Source: Natronospirales bacterium (GTDB lineage Bacteria; Pseudomonadota; Gammaproteobacteria; Natronospirales; REEB76). From it: 64,000 nucleotides of DNA. Location: positions 62,001-126,000 of the forward strand of contig JAKAXB010000002.1 in NCBI GenBank assembly GCA_021816765.1. Direction: 5' to 3'. Made by a program: the position numbers and the translations under genes. The first letter of the stretch is position 1. Every line of letters begins with the position of its first letter. Below, piece by piece: positions 54,625 through 64,000 of this stretch. A model generated the notes under the pieces. The model had not been told where the DNA came from, did no database searches, and was given only the letters and a program-made list of their open reading frames with translations.

Positions 54625-56247
54625 ATGATGCCAGTGTCCACCCCTCACCCCTCACTCCTCACCGGGGCGCAGCCGCGCAGCGACATCCACGCCCAGCGCA
54701 TCCTGATTCTGGACTTCGGTTCCCAGTGGACACAACTCATCGCGCGACGCGTGCGTGAAATCGGTGTGTTCTGCGAAATCCGCTCGCCGGACACCGACGA
54801 ACAAACGCTGCGAGCGTGTGCACCGCGCGGCGTGATCCTCTCCGGCGGCCCGGAATCGGTGGTGGGCGACGCCACGCCCAAGGCGCCGCGCGCAGTGTTC
54901 GAGCTGGGTGTGCCGGTGCTGGGCATCTGCTACGGCATGCATGACCTGGCAGCGCAGCTCGGCGGCAGGGTGGAATCCGGCAAGCACCGTGAATTCGGCG
55001 TGGAACGCATGACGGTCACAGCGCCATCGCGTCTGCTGGATGGCATCGAGGATGACATGGGCGAGGATGGCCGGGCGCTGCTGGAAGTCATGATGAATCA
55101 CGGTGATTCGGTGACGCAATTGCCGGCGGGCTTCGCTCGCATCGGTGTATCAAAGGATGCTTCCTGCGCCGCCATGGCGGATGACGCGCGGCGCTTTTAC
55201 GGCGTACAGTTCCATCCGGAGGTCACCCAGACGCGTCAGGGCGGGCGCATTCTTTCGCGTTTCGTGCTGGAGCTTTGCGGCTGCACGCCGCTGTGGAATC
55301 CGTCCGGCATCATCGGGGATGCGATATGCGCCGTGCGCGGGAAAGTGGGTTCAGACAAAGTGTTGCTGGGTCTTTCTGGCGGCGTGGATTCCTCCGTGGT
55401 GGCAGCGCTGCTGCACCGTGCCATTGGCGACCAGCTCAGATGTGTGTTCGTGGATACCGGCCTGCTGCGCCTGCATGAAGGCGACCAGGTCATGGCAACC
55501 TTCGCGGGCAATATGGGCGTGCGCGTCATCCGCGTGGATGCGGAGTGGCGTTTTCTCAGGGCGCTGGCGGGTGTCACCGACCCTGAACAGAAACGCAAGA
55601 CCATCGGCAGACTTTTCATTGAGGTATTCGAGGAAGAAGCCGCCAAGCTTAAAGACGTGCGCTGGCTCGCTCAGGGCACCATTTATCCGGATGTGATCGA
55701 ATCCGCCGCCGCCAGCGGCAAGGCCCACGTCATCAAGTCGCACCACAACGTGGGTGGGTTGCCGGGAAACATGCAGCTCAAGCTCATCGAGCCCCTGCGG
55801 GAGCTGTTCAAGGATGAAGTGCGCCGCATCGGCGTGGAACTCGGGCTGCCCCACGACATGGTGTATCGCCACCCGTTCCCGGGGCCGGGCTTGGGCGTAC
55901 GCATCCTGGGGGAAGTGAAGAAGGAGTACGCCGATCTGCTGCGCCACGCCGATGCCATATATATGGAGGAGCTGCGCCAGGCCTGCCTGTACGACAAAGT
56001 GAGTCAGGCATTCGCCGTGTTCCTGCCGGTACGCTCCGTGGGCGTGATGGGTGATGGCCGGCGCTATGATTATGTGGTGGCGCTGCGCGCCGTGGAAACG
56101 GTTGACTTCATGTCGGCGCGCTGGGCACGCCTGCCCTATGAGTTCCTCGACCGGGTGTCCCGGCGCATCGTGAACGAAGTGGCCGGCATCTCACGCGTGG
56201 TGTATGACATCAGTGGCAAGCCGCCGGCCACCATCGAGTGGGAATAA
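54625..56247 (+). CDS. guaA: GMP synthase (glutamine-hydrolysing)
   Basis: GuaA makes GMP from XMP, glutamine and ATP. The class I glutamine amidotransferase has its catalytic Cys in [10 protein letters not shown] and the His/Glu pair in FHPEV. The ATP pyrophosphatase has [17 protein letters not shown], and the dimerisation domain [16 protein letters not shown]. The 540 residues include an unusual N-terminal extension of about 20 residues before [15 protein letters not shown], which includes PHPSLLTG encoded by the TCACTCC repeat. ATG at 54625 has GGAAGG five bases upstream; 54628 and GTG 54634 also fit. Relatives usually start close to the DIHAQRI segment, so the original start seems displaced. 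Confidence 0.93.
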   Translation: MMPVSTPHPSLLTGAQPRSDIHAQRILILDFGSQWTQLIARRVREIGVFCEIRSPDTDEQTLRACAPRGVILSGGPESVVGDATPKAPRAVFELGVPVLGICYGMHDLAAQLGGRVESGKHREFGVERMTVTAPSRLLDGIEDDMGEDGRALLEVMMNHGDSVTQLPAGFARIGVSKDASCAAMADDARRFYGVQFHPEVTQTRQGGRILSRFVLELCGCTPLWNPSGIIGDAICAVRGKVGSDKVLLGLSGGVDSSVVAALLHRAIGDQLRCVFVDTGLLRLHEGDQVMATFAGNMGVRVIRVDAEWRFLRALAGVTDPEQKRKTIGRLFIEVFEEEAAKLKDVRWLAQGTIYPDVIESAAASGKAHVIKSHHNVGGLPGNMQLKLIEPLRELFKDEVRRIGVELGLPHDMVYRHPFPGPGLGVRILGEVKKEYADLLRHADAIYMEELRQACLYDKVSQAFAVFLPVRSVGVMGDGRRYDYVVALRAVETVDFMSARWARLPYEFLDRVSRRIVNEVAGISRVVYDISGKPPATIEWE

Positions 56248-56299
56248 TGAAAGTAGTGCCGGTAAGGCGTGAGCATGGAAATGCTTCGTTCCCGCATAG

Positions 56300-56809
<510 letters not shown>

Positions 56810-56847
56810 AAATTGGGAAGGCCCCCGATGAGCCTTTCCGGTTCAAA

Positions 56848-56938
56848 TGGCGGAGGGGGTGGGATTCGAACCCACGTGGGGCGTAAGCCCCCAACCGATT
56901 TCGAGTCGGTGCCGTTGTGACCGCTTCGGTACCCCTCC
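56848..56938 (-). tRNA. tRNA-Ser (anticodon CGA)
   Basis: A long-variable-arm tRNA is read on the minus strand: acceptor GGAGGGG/CCCCTCC, anticodon stem ACCGA/TCGGT around CTCGAAA (anticodon CGA), a variable-arm hairpin GGGGGC-TTAC-GCCCC, T arm GTGGG-TTCGAAT-CCCAC, and encoded CCA. The long variable arm and anticodon fit the UCG-reading serine tRNA. Confidence 0.95.
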
Positions 56939-57200
56939 AACTAAACTTTCATGCTCATGGAGCCATCCCTGGCGGTCTGACCAGCCTCGCCATCCATAGC
57001 TCGGCGTTCGCCGGATCGAAATGCCGCCGGCATTTCGATGAGAGGAACCGGCTTCACCCGCTTCGCTACCCGCCCCGGGGGTGGGGATTTTACCCCAGAA
57101 ACAGCGGCTATCCACAGCATGTCACTGCACCGGCTTTACATGGAAGGTCCCGGGCGGCTCCGGTAGAATGGCGGCGCATACCTTGACGGATATTGACATC

Positions 57201-57542
57201 ATGGCCGTGCGCCACATCTATAAAGTGATTTTCATGAACCAGGGCAAGATCTATGAGGTCTATGCCCGCAAGGTGAGCCAGGATGGTTTCTGGGGGTTCA
57301 TCGAGATCGAGCAGATGGTGTTCGGCGAGCGTTCCAGGGTGGTGCTGGACCCCAGCGAAGAAAAGCTCAAGGATGAATTTACCGGCGTGAAGCGCACGTA
57401 TATTCCCATGCATGCCGTGGTGCGCATCGACGAGGTGGCCCACGAAGGTACCGCCAAGATCATTGCGCTCGAAGGCGGTTCCAACGTGACGTCTTTCCCC
57501 CTGCCGGTATATCCGCCGGGCAGCGGCGCGCACAAGAAATGA
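57201..57542 (+). CDS. DUF1820 family protein
   Basis: A small cytoplasmic protein of 113 residues begins MAVRHIYKVIFMNQGKIYE and has the family run VFGERSRVVLDPSEEKLK, then EFTGVKRTYIPMHAVVRIDEV. It has no catalytic motif and the function is unknown. The upstream frame (from 57081) is rejected because it is not conserved-looking. It lies 262 bases from the tRNA-Ser gene on the other strand and 40 bases upstream of the metallo-beta-lactamase gene, so it may be co-transcribed with it. Confidence 0.88.
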   Translation: MAVRHIYKVIFMNQGKIYEVYARKVSQDGFWGFIEIEQMVFGERSRVVLDPSEEKLKDEFTGVKRTYIPMHAVVRIDEVAHEGTAKIIALEGGSNVTSFPLPVYPPGSGAHKK

Positions 57543-57582
57543 GACATCCGCTCCGCAACCCCGAATCGGAGCTTCGCTGACA

Positions 57583-58338
57583 GTGCGGTTTGCCTCGCTC
57601 GGAAGCGGCAGTCGCGGCAACGCCACGCTGGTTCAGTCGGGTCGCACCTGTGTCATGGTGGATTGCGGCTTCTCCATCGCAGAGACCACGGCGCGTCTTG
57701 CCCGTCTCGGCATCACACCGGAATACATCGCCGCCATCCTGGTCACCCATGAGCATGCGGACCATGTAAGCGGCGTGGCACGATTCGCTGCACGTCACCG
57801 GCTTCCCGTGTGGTGCACGGCAGGCACTCTGACGGCTGGTGACGGGGCGGGTCTGGTCAGCACTGGAATTCTCGATGCGCATGTGGATTTTGTCCTGGGT
57901 GATCTGTGCATCACACCGGTGACGGTGCCACATGATGCGCGTGAACCGATCCAGTATGTTTTTGCCGACGGCAGGCATCGTTTCGGGGTACTCACGGACA
58001 CGGGGAGCATTACACCGCATATCCGGCGGTTGCTGCATGGCTGTGATGCGCTCATGCTCGAATGCAACCACGACCTGCTGGAGACCGGCCCGTATCCCGC
58101 CCAACTCAAGTCGCGTGTGGGCGGAGCCTTGGGCCATCTCAGCAATGCCCAGGCAGCGACATTGTTGGCGGATCTGGATTATGGGCGGCTGCAGCATCTG
58201 GTGGCGGCGCATTTGAGCGACACGAACAATACTCCTGCGCTGGCCTGTCAGGCATTGGCGCAAGCGGCGGGCTGTGCGTCCGCATGGATACAGGTGGCTA
58301 AACAGGATGAGGGTCTCGGTTGGCGCGAACTTCATTAA
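57583..58338 (+). CDS. Metallo-beta-lactamase-fold hydrolase (YycJ/WalJ-like)
   Basis: The protein of 251 residues starts at GTG. MRFASLGSGSRGNATLV is the first strand and loop. The zinc motif H-x-H-x-D-H is in LVTHEHADHVSGVARF, followed by the later conserved residues PHDAREPIQY, VLTDTGSIT and LECNHDLLE. SRVGGALGHLSNAQAATLL is typical of the YycJ group. It probably acts on a phosphodiester bond, such as in DNA ends or nucleotides, but this is inference. It precedes purL by 67 bases. Confidence 0.9.
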   Translation: MRFASLGSGSRGNATLVQSGRTCVMVDCGFSIAETTARLARLGITPEYIAAILVTHEHADHVSGVARFAARHRLPVWCTAGTLTAGDGAGLVSTGILDAHVDFVLGDLCITPVTVPHDAREPIQYVFADGRHRFGVLTDTGSITPHIRRLLHGCDALMLECNHDLLETGPYPAQLKSRVGGALGHLSNAQAATLLADLDYGRLQHLVAAHLSDTNNTPALACQALAQAAGCASAWIQVAKQDEGLGWRELH

Positions 58339-58405
58339 GCCGCCGCTGGAGGATGGGGAGTCATTACGGTAAAATACCCATCCGCCCCGCCCACAAGGAC
58401 CGATC

Positions 58406-61400
58406 ATGCAGCAGTTCCGTGGTGGCCCGGCCCTTTCCGAATTCCGTGTCCAGAAACTGCTTGCTGATCTGCGCAAACCCATTCCCGTTGTCTCGGGCCT
58501 GGCAACCGAGTTCCGTTATTTTGTGGACGTGGCCGGATCGCTCGACGCGGGCGAAGAACGCATCCTCGGCGAACTGTTCGCCGAGAGCCGTCCACCCGCC
58601 CCCGCCCCCCCCGCCGGAACCATGCTGTTATGCGTGCCGCGTCTCGGCACGGTTTCGCCCTGGGCCAGCAAGGCCACCGACATTGCCCACAACTGCGGTC
58701 TCGCCAAAATCCACCGCATCGAACGCGGTATTGCCTTTCATCTGACGCATACCGGCGCACCTCTGCCTCATGACCGGCTGCAGCGTATTGCATACCTGCT
58801 GCATGACCGCATGACTCAGACACTGTTGTTCGATGCGGAACAGGCCGGCCGGCTTTTTGAACAAGCGACCCCTGCGCGCCTCCGGACCGTTAATCTCCTC
58901 ACGGGCGGCCGTCGGGCACTGGTGAAGGCGGACAGGGAATTCGGCTTCGCCCTTTCCGACGACGAAATGGATTATCTTGTCAAGAATTTCAAGCAACTCG
59001 GACGCAATCCCACGGATGCGGAGCTCATGATGTTTGCCCAGGCAAACTCCGAGCACTGCCGCCACAAGATTTTCCGCGGCGACTGGATAATTGATGGTGA
59101 ACCGCAGCCGCTGTCGCTGTTCGACATGATCCGCCGCACCCATGAGCACAATCCGCAGGGCGTGCTCTCCGCCTATCGCGATAATGCCTCCGTCATCGAA
59201 GGTCGGCGTGGCGGGCGTTTTTTCCCACGCCCCGCGGACAGGGTTTATGCTCGCCATGAGGAGCCTGTGCATATCCTCATGAAGGTGGAAACACACAACC
59301 ATCCAACCGCCATCTCGCCGTTTCCCGGCGCCGCCACCGGTGCCGGCGGAGAAATCCGCGACGAGGGTGCCACCGGCCGCGGCGCCAAACCCAAGGCGGG
59401 ACTCACGGGCTTTTCCGTGTCCAACCTGCGCATCCCCGGTTTCGAGCAACCCTGGGAGAGGAATTACGGCAAGCCGGCGCACATCGCCTCCGCCCTCGAC
59501 ATCATGCTCGAAGGGCCCATTGGTGCGGCTGCATTCAACAATGAATTCGGCCGGCCCGTGCTCAACGGCTATTTCCGCAGCTACGAACTGGATGTGTGCG
59601 GAACCCTGCGCGGCTATCACAAGCCCATCATGGTTGCCGGTGGCATCGGCAATATCCGCGCGGTGCATGTTGACAAGCAGTCGTTGCCGGCGGGCGCCAG
59701 GGTGATCGTGCTGGGTGGGGCCGCCATGAAGATCGGTCTGGGCGGCGGTGCGGCTTCCAGTGTGGCCAGTGGCTCGAGTATCGAGGATCTGGATTTTGCC
59801 TCGGTGCAACGCGGCAACCCGGAAATCCAGCGGCGTGCCCAGGAAGTGATTGATGCCTGCTGGGCATTGGGCGAGAACAATCCGATCTTATCCATCCATG
59901 ACGTGGGCGCCGGCGGCCTGTCCAACGCCGTACCGGAAATCCTGGATGCGAGTCAGCGCGGCGGCGCGTTCGATTTGCGCCGTGTGCCCAATGATGAAGC
60001 GGGCATGTCTCCGATGGAGATCTGGTGCAACGAAGCCCAGGAACGCTATGTGCTGGTCGTGGCGCCGGAGCGGCTCATGGATTTTGAGCGCATCTGTGAA
60101 CGCGAGCGCTGTCCATTCGCCGTCATCGGCGAGGCTACCGGTGAACGCCTTCTGATCGTAGTGGATCCGCATTTCGATAACAGACCCGTGGCGATGTCCA
60201 TGGAAATGCTCCTGGGGAAAACGCCGAAGACGTCGCGCGACGTGCAGCGGCTCAAGCCAGTGCCCACCCGTTTCGATACCACGAAAATCGATCTGCGTGA
60301 GGCGGCCTTGCGCGTATTGCACCTGCCTGCGGTGGCGGACAAAGGTTTTCTCATCACTATAGGCGACCGCAGCGTGGGCGGACTCGTGTGCCGCGATCAG
60401 CTGGTGGGACCGTGGCAGGTGCCGGTGAGCGACCTGGCTGTCACCGCCGCGAGTTACGACGGTTGCCACGGTGAAGCCATGGCCATGGGTGAGCGGACGC
60501 CGTTGGCGGTAGTGGATGCTCCGGCTTCGGGTCGCATGGCGGTGGCGGAAGCACTCAGTAACATCGCCGCCGCCGACATCGGTGCTCTGGACAACGTGCG
60601 CTTGTCGGCCAACTGGATGGCAGCCTGTGGACATCCGGGTGAGGATGCGGCGCTGTATGACACCGTAAAAGCGGTGAGCGAGCTGTGCGTGGCGCTCAAC
60701 ATCACGATCCCGGTCGGGAAGGATTCCCTCTCCATGAAAACCGCATGGGAGGAAGGGGGTACGACACACAGCATGGTGGCGCCGCTGTCGCTCATCGTAT
60801 CGGCGTTTGCGCCGGTACAGGACGTGCGCCGCACGCTCACGCCGCAGTTGCGGACAGATGTGGGTGAGACCCGGTTGCTGCTGATCGATCTGGCGGACGG
60901 CCGTAATCGCCTGGGCGGTTCGTGTCTGGCGCAGGTATATGGAGAGGCGGGCGGGGCGACGCCGGACGTGGACAGCCCGGCCAGACTGCAGGGTTTTTTC
61001 GCGGCCATTCAGCAACTGCACGCCGCCGGCAAACTGCTGGCTTATCACGATCGCTCGGACGGCGGCTTGTTTGCAACCCTTTGCGAGATGGCTTTTGCCT
61101 CACACTGCGGTATTGAAGCGCGGCTGGAGAGTCCGGGGGATGACACGGCGGCGGCGCTGTTTGCCGAGGAGGCGGGCGCGGTCATCCAGGTGCGCGAGGA
61201 GGATGTGCCGCTGGTGCAGCGGGTATGTGCGGACCATGGGTTGCCGGAGGCGCGGGTATTGGGCGCGCCGCGCGACGACGACCGTTTGGTGTTCAGCAGT
61301 CGTGCGCAGGTGATATTGTCGGGTGGGCGGGTGGAATTCCAGAGCGCCTGGAGTGAAACCAGCCTGCACATGCAGCGGCTGCGGGACAACCCGCAGGGAG

Positions 61401-62284
61401 CACAGCAGGAATTCGAGTCGAAACTGGATCCCGGGGATCCCGGTTTGCATGCGCGGCTCGCCTTCGATCCGACGGAAGATGTTGCCGCACCCTTTGTCGC
61501 CAGGGGGCTGCGTCCGCGCGTGGCCATTTTGCGCGAGCAGGGTGTGAACGGCCAGGCGGAGATGGCGGCAGCTTTTGACTGCGCCGGTTTTGCCGCCGTG
61601 GACGTGCACATGACCGATATCATCGAAGGCCGCATGACTTTGGCGGATTACACGGGCATTGTCGCTTGCGGCGGCTTTTCGTATGGCGACGTATTGGGTG
61701 CGGGACTGGGCTGGGCCAAGTCCATCCTCTTCAATCCGCGTGCGCGCGATGAGTTCGGCCGATTTTTCGACCGCGACGACAGTTTTGGACTGGGCGTTTG
61801 CAACGGCTGCCAGATGATGGCGGCGCTGGGTGATCTCATTCCCGGCACGGTGGGCTGGCCGCGTTTCGTGCGCAATGCCTCAGAGCAGTTTGAGGGTCGG
61901 CTGAGTCTGGTGGAAATCCAGCCTTCTGCATCGCTGTTTTTCACCGGCATGGAAGGGTCGGTGTTACCCATCGTGGTAGCTCATGGCGAGGGGCGGGCGG
62001 AATTCACCCGGGCCGACGACGCACAACAGTTGTTGGTGAGCGGGCGCGTGACGCTGCGTTTCGTGGATAACCGCGAGCGTGCCACGGAGCTTTACCCCGC
62101 CAACCCCAATGGTTCACCCCTGGGTATCGCCGGCATCACCAATACCGACGGACGCTATACGCTGCTGATGCCGCATCCGGAGCGCGTGTTTCGCACGCTG
62201 CAGATGTCCTGGCACCCGCGCGGCTGGGACGAAGAATCACCGTGGTTGCGCATGTTCCGCAATGCCCGCTGCTGGGTAAGCTGA
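58406..62284 (+). CDS. purL: Phosphoribosylformylglycinamidine synthase (large fused form)
   Basis: PurL makes FGAM from FGAR, glutamine and ATP, the fourth step of purine synthesis. The product of 1292 residues is the single-chain proteobacterial form. It has an N-terminal PurS-like domain, a linker with [14 protein letters not shown], two AIRS-like halves ([20 protein letters not shown] is the active-site block; [14 protein letters not shown] begins the second), and a C-terminal glutaminase with [10 protein letters not shown] (catalytic Cys) and MPHPERVFR. The E. coli enzyme is 1295 residues. Nothing is missing. Confidence 0.97.
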   Translation: MQQFRGGPALSEFRVQKLLADLRKPIPVVSGLATEFRYFVDVAGSLDAGEERILGELFAESRPPAPAPPAGTMLLCVPRLGTVSPWASKATDIAHNCGLAKIHRIERGIAFHLTHTGAPLPHDRLQRIAYLLHDRMTQTLLFDAEQAGRLFEQATPARLRTVNLLTGGRRALVKADREFGFALSDDEMDYLVKNFKQLGRNPTDAELMMFAQANSEHCRHKIFRGDWIIDGEPQPLSLFDMIRRTHEHNPQGVLSAYRDNASVIEGRRGGRFFPRPADRVYARHEEPVHILMKVETHNHPTAISPFPGAATGAGGEIRDEGATGRGAKPKAGLTGFSVSNLRIPGFEQPWERNYGKPAHIASALDIMLEGPIGAAAFNNEFGRPVLNGYFRSYELDVCGTLRGYHKPIMVAGGIGNIRAVHVDKQSLPAGARVIVLGGAAMKIGLGGGAASSVASGSSIEDLDFASVQRGNPEIQRRAQEVIDACWALGENNPILSIHDVGAGGLSNAVPEILDASQRGGAFDLRRVPNDEAGMSPMEIWCNEAQERYVLVVAPERLMDFERICERERCPFAVIGEATGERLLIVVDPHFDNRPVAMSMEMLLGKTPKTSRDVQRLKPVPTRFDTTKIDLREAALRVLHLPAVADKGFLITIGDRSVGGLVCRDQLVGPWQVPVSDLAVTAASYDGCHGEAMAMGERTPLAVVDAPASGRMAVAEALSNIAAADIGALDNVRLSANWMAACGHPGEDAALYDTVKAVSELCVALNITIPVGKDSLSMKTAWEEGGTTHSMVAPLSLIVSAFAPVQDVRRTLTPQLRTDVGETRLLLIDLADGRNRLGGSCLAQVYGEAGGATPDVDSPARLQGFFAAIQQLHAAGKLLAYHDRSDGGLFATLCEMAFASHCGIEARLESPGDDTAAALFAEEAGAVIQVREEDVPLVQRVCADHGLPEARVLGAPRDDDRLVFSSRAQVILSGGRVEFQSAWSETSLHMQRLRDNPQGAQQEFESKLDPGDPGLHARLAFDPTEDVAAPFVARGLRPRVAILREQGVNGQAEMAAAFDCAGFAAVDVHMTDIIEGRMTLADYTGIVACGGFSYGDVLGAGLGWAKSILFNPRARDEFGRFFDRDDSFGLGVCNGCQMMAALGDLIPGTVGWPRFVRNASEQFEGRLSLVEIQPSASLFFTGMEGSVLPIVVAHGEGRAEFTRADDAQQLLVSGRVTLRFVDNRERATELYPANPNGSPLGIAGITNTDGRYTLLMPHPERVFRTLQMSWHPRGWDEESPWLRMFRNARCWVS

Positions 62285-62339
62285 GTTATTTCCGGGAAAA
62301 AGAAAGATCAAAGGGTTGATGTCCAGCCAATCCATTGCC

Positions 62340-62420
62340 ACTGCGGCAACCTTTGTATCGCCGTTTGCCGCAGTATTCCGCCACGCCATTTCAACGTGTT
62401 GCATACGTTGAAATGGCGTG
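62340..62420. terminator. Two stem-loops between convergent purL and the M56 peptidase gene
   Basis: The first hairpin pairs ACTGCGGCAA (62340-62349) with TTGCCGCAGT (62365-62374). The second is a perfect 16-pair stem, CACGCCATTTCAACGT (62382-62397) with its complement (62405-62420), and a seven-base loop. Their place between two convergent genes suggests a bidirectional terminator, though no T-run follows; a REP-like element is an alternative. Confidence 0.5.
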
Positions 62421-62510
62421 ACATTTGTCAGTTTGTCGCCACCCTCAACCGGCCGATTCAACCGCGGTGCAATCGTGTGGGTTCCGCGTTGCGATGCGCA
62501 GTCCGCCCGG

Positions 62511-64000
62511 TCAGCGCAAGCCCGTACACACGTGGTAGCCCAGAGGAATTGTGCACGGCCCATTGCTCTTGTCGGATGCATGGTTCAGCCGGAAAACGAA
62601 CTCCTCGGACATACGCTGCGTAACCGGTACACCCGCCACGGTAACGGGCGTGAACTTCCACTTGCGGATGGCGCGCAAGGCGGCCTCTGCGAACAGCCGC
62701 GAGCCGGTCACATGGTTCGCCTTTATGTTGGTCACAGCGCCTTGCGTTGTGAGTGTGAATTCCACCGTAGCCGCTCCTTCCATTCGCTGTTCCAGGGCCA
62801 TGGGCGGATAAACAGGTACATATCGGGAAATCACCTCACCGCCCACGGGTTTTACTGTCGGTTTGGCAGGTTCGGTTGCTGCGATAGCGGTGCCAGGCGA
62901 TAGTGCATTTGATGGTGATGGCGCTGCCAAAACGGGTAGGATTGAGAACGCGGCATGCGGCAAATCGCCGAGCTTGGGCGGCTGGTTGTAGGCGAGCCGT
63001 GCCCATGCCGTGGTATTCATTCGGGTTGGCTGTATCACGGCAGCGGCAGATATTTTCACCGGTGTGGGCTTGATTTGCTGCTTCGTGCCCAACAACGTGT
63101 ATTTCGCGGTCAAGGGTGAATGCAGTGGCGCTTTTTGAGAGATAAATTGCATCAGGCCACCGGCAAGCAGCAGACCGGCAGTCAACAGCAGCGGCGGCCA
63201 ATATGCGGCTGCATTGGATGCCGGCAGCCCCACCAGACGGTGAATCCGCTCCATGACCTGGCCGCCGTCCGCACCCAGCAGCAACGCGGTATGTGGATGG
63301 CGCATGCTTTCCAGTTCCGTCAGTGCACGTGCGTAATCAATGGCGGTGCCGTTTAGTTCCACCACGATATCATCACAGCATTGCTCGCGTTCAAGGCGGG
63401 CCTGGTGCGATACCCAGCGGACCGCTGGGTGATAAAACAGCAGCGTGTCCACCGCCACTTGCAGCAGATTCCACAGGTAGTCCTGGCGGCGGATATGGGC
63501 AAGTTCATGGGCCAGTATCAGTTCCATCTGCAACGGCGTCAGTCCGGACAGGACGCTGGGCGGAATCAATATCACGGGTTTCAGCCAGCCGATTACGCAG
63601 GGAACCGTCACACTCGTGGACACGGCCAGCCGTACCATCTTGCGGATTCCGAGCAATGTGCACAGGGATTCCACCAGTATGTGCCACTGCGGTACGGGAA
63701 TGTAATCCGCTGTTTCCCGCAGATCGCGCGCATGCCGCCAGCCGCGCCAGACGCGCAATGTCATGACCATGACACCCAGCAGCCACAGGGGGACAGTCCA
63801 GGACACCAGCGGTTGCAGCCAGATTTTCAGGTGCTCGAATGGCGAGAGCGCCGAGGAACCACCGTGACCGGCGCCGCTCATAGTCGCACCGGCGAGTGTT
63901 TGCAGCGTTCCATTCACCGCAATACCCGCAGGCGTGTCGGAAAGATGTAGGAAGGTGATGACGGGCAAGGCGGCCATCACGGCCAGTGTGCCCATGGCCA
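62511..64000 (-). CDS. M56 metallopeptidase (BlaR1-like) fused to a TonB C-terminal domain, N-terminus cut by window end
   Basis: The gene runs off the window. The visible part has several membrane helices, then the zinc peptidase motif HELAHIRRQDYLWN and REQCCDDIVVELNG, which places it in the BlaR1/MecR1 M56 family. A helix (WPPLLLTAGLLLAGGL) leads to a periplasmic linker rich in Pro and Ala. The C-terminal domain has VYPPMALEQRMEGAATVEFTL and RAIRKWKFTPV, the TonB energy-coupling fold. Such fusions may sense cell-wall or outer-membrane signals. A BlaI-type repressor would be expected upstream, outside the window. Confidence 0.88.
   Translation of the reverse strand, partial: AMGTLAVMAALPVITFLHLSDTPAGIAVNGTLQTLAGATMSGAGHGGSSALSPFEHLKIWLQPLVSWTVPLWLLGVMVMTLRVWRGWRHARDLRETADYIPVPQWHILVESLCTLLGIRKMVRLAVSTSVTVPCVIGWLKPVILIPPSVLSGLTPLQMELILAHELAHIRRQDYLWNLLQVAVDTLLFYHPAVRWVSHQARLEREQCCDDIVVELNGTAIDYARALTELESMRHPHTALLLGADGGQVMERIHRLVGLPASNAAAYWPPLLLTAGLLLAGGLMQFISQKAPLHSPLTAKYTLLGTKQQIKPTPVKISAAAVIQPTRMNTTAWARLAYNQPPKLGDLPHAAFSILPVLAAPSPSNALSPGTAIAATEPAKPTVKPVGGEVISRYVPVYPPMALEQRMEGAATVEFTLTTQGAVTNIKANHVTGSRLFAEAALRAIRKWKFTPVTVAGVPVTQRMSEEFVFRLNHASDKSNGPCTIPLGYHVCTGLR

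Noticed and set aside
59888-61048. Minus-strand frame of 386 residues opposite purL
   Set aside because: It is antisense to the intact PurL, and Arg/His/Gln-rich without motifs.

Overview
The window is a stretch of gammaproteobacterial chromosome. The order hemA-prfA on one strand, and a TPR lipoprotein gene, lolB, ispE, tRNA-Gln, prs, rplY, pth and ychF on the other, is the arrangement known from Pseudomonas and related Gammaproteobacteria. The fimT-pilV-pilW-pilX-pilY1-pilY2-pilE type IV pilus clusters and the full-length fused PurL fit the same group. The genus cannot be named from sequence alone.

Layout. 1-3100: the end of a Cys/Met-metabolism PLP enzyme, a small lipoprotein and two related multi-pass membrane proteins. 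3088-12870: the translation and cofactor core (prfA, hemA, TPR lipoprotein, lolB, ispE, tRNA-Gln, prs, rplY, pth, ychF, tRNA-Met), with several stop/start overlaps. 12900-13400: a HicB-like/HicA toxin-antitoxin pair next to tRNA-Met. 13629-18319: a cyclic-di-GMP module made of a sigma-70-like promoter, a GEMM-I (c-di-GMP-I) riboswitch, a Cache-HAMP-GAF-degenerate GGDEF-EAL protein, and a convergent HD-GYP protein. 18798-30371: accessory metabolism and stress genes (DUF3300, MHS-type transporter, M20 amidohydrolase, Ser/Thr kinase with a cyclic-nucleotide-binding domain, DUF1289, Ca/cation antiporter, GST, quinone oxidoreductase, DsbA-like protein, gshA).

30474-45928 is the most unusual part. 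It holds two complete tandem copies of the type IV pilus minor-pilin/PilY1 operon, both on the minus strand. Most paired genes have diverged, and the two PilY1 proteins differ by about 200 residues in length. The pilE gene, the end of the pilY2-like gene and the pilE terminator are identical over 549 bp as read by eye. This suggests gene conversion that keeps one shared PilE while two tip adhesins diversify. PilY1 and the minor pilins prime pili and form the tip complex. PilY1 in Pseudomonas is also linked to c-di-GMP signalling, so the riboswitch/EAL/HD-GYP module in the same window may be functionally related (inference).

46042-64000: an acyl-CoA dehydrogenase, an amidohydrolase, an ion transporter, metX, xseA, the purine genes guaB, guaA and purL, tadA, tRNA-Ser, a DUF1820 protein, a metallo-beta-lactamase-fold protein and the start-truncated gene of an M56 peptidase-TonB fusion. 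A GGAGTGA/TCACTCC heptamer repeat family sits between guaB and guaA and reaches into the N-terminal codons of guaA; related sequence occurs at the N-terminal codons of tadA and one pilV copy.
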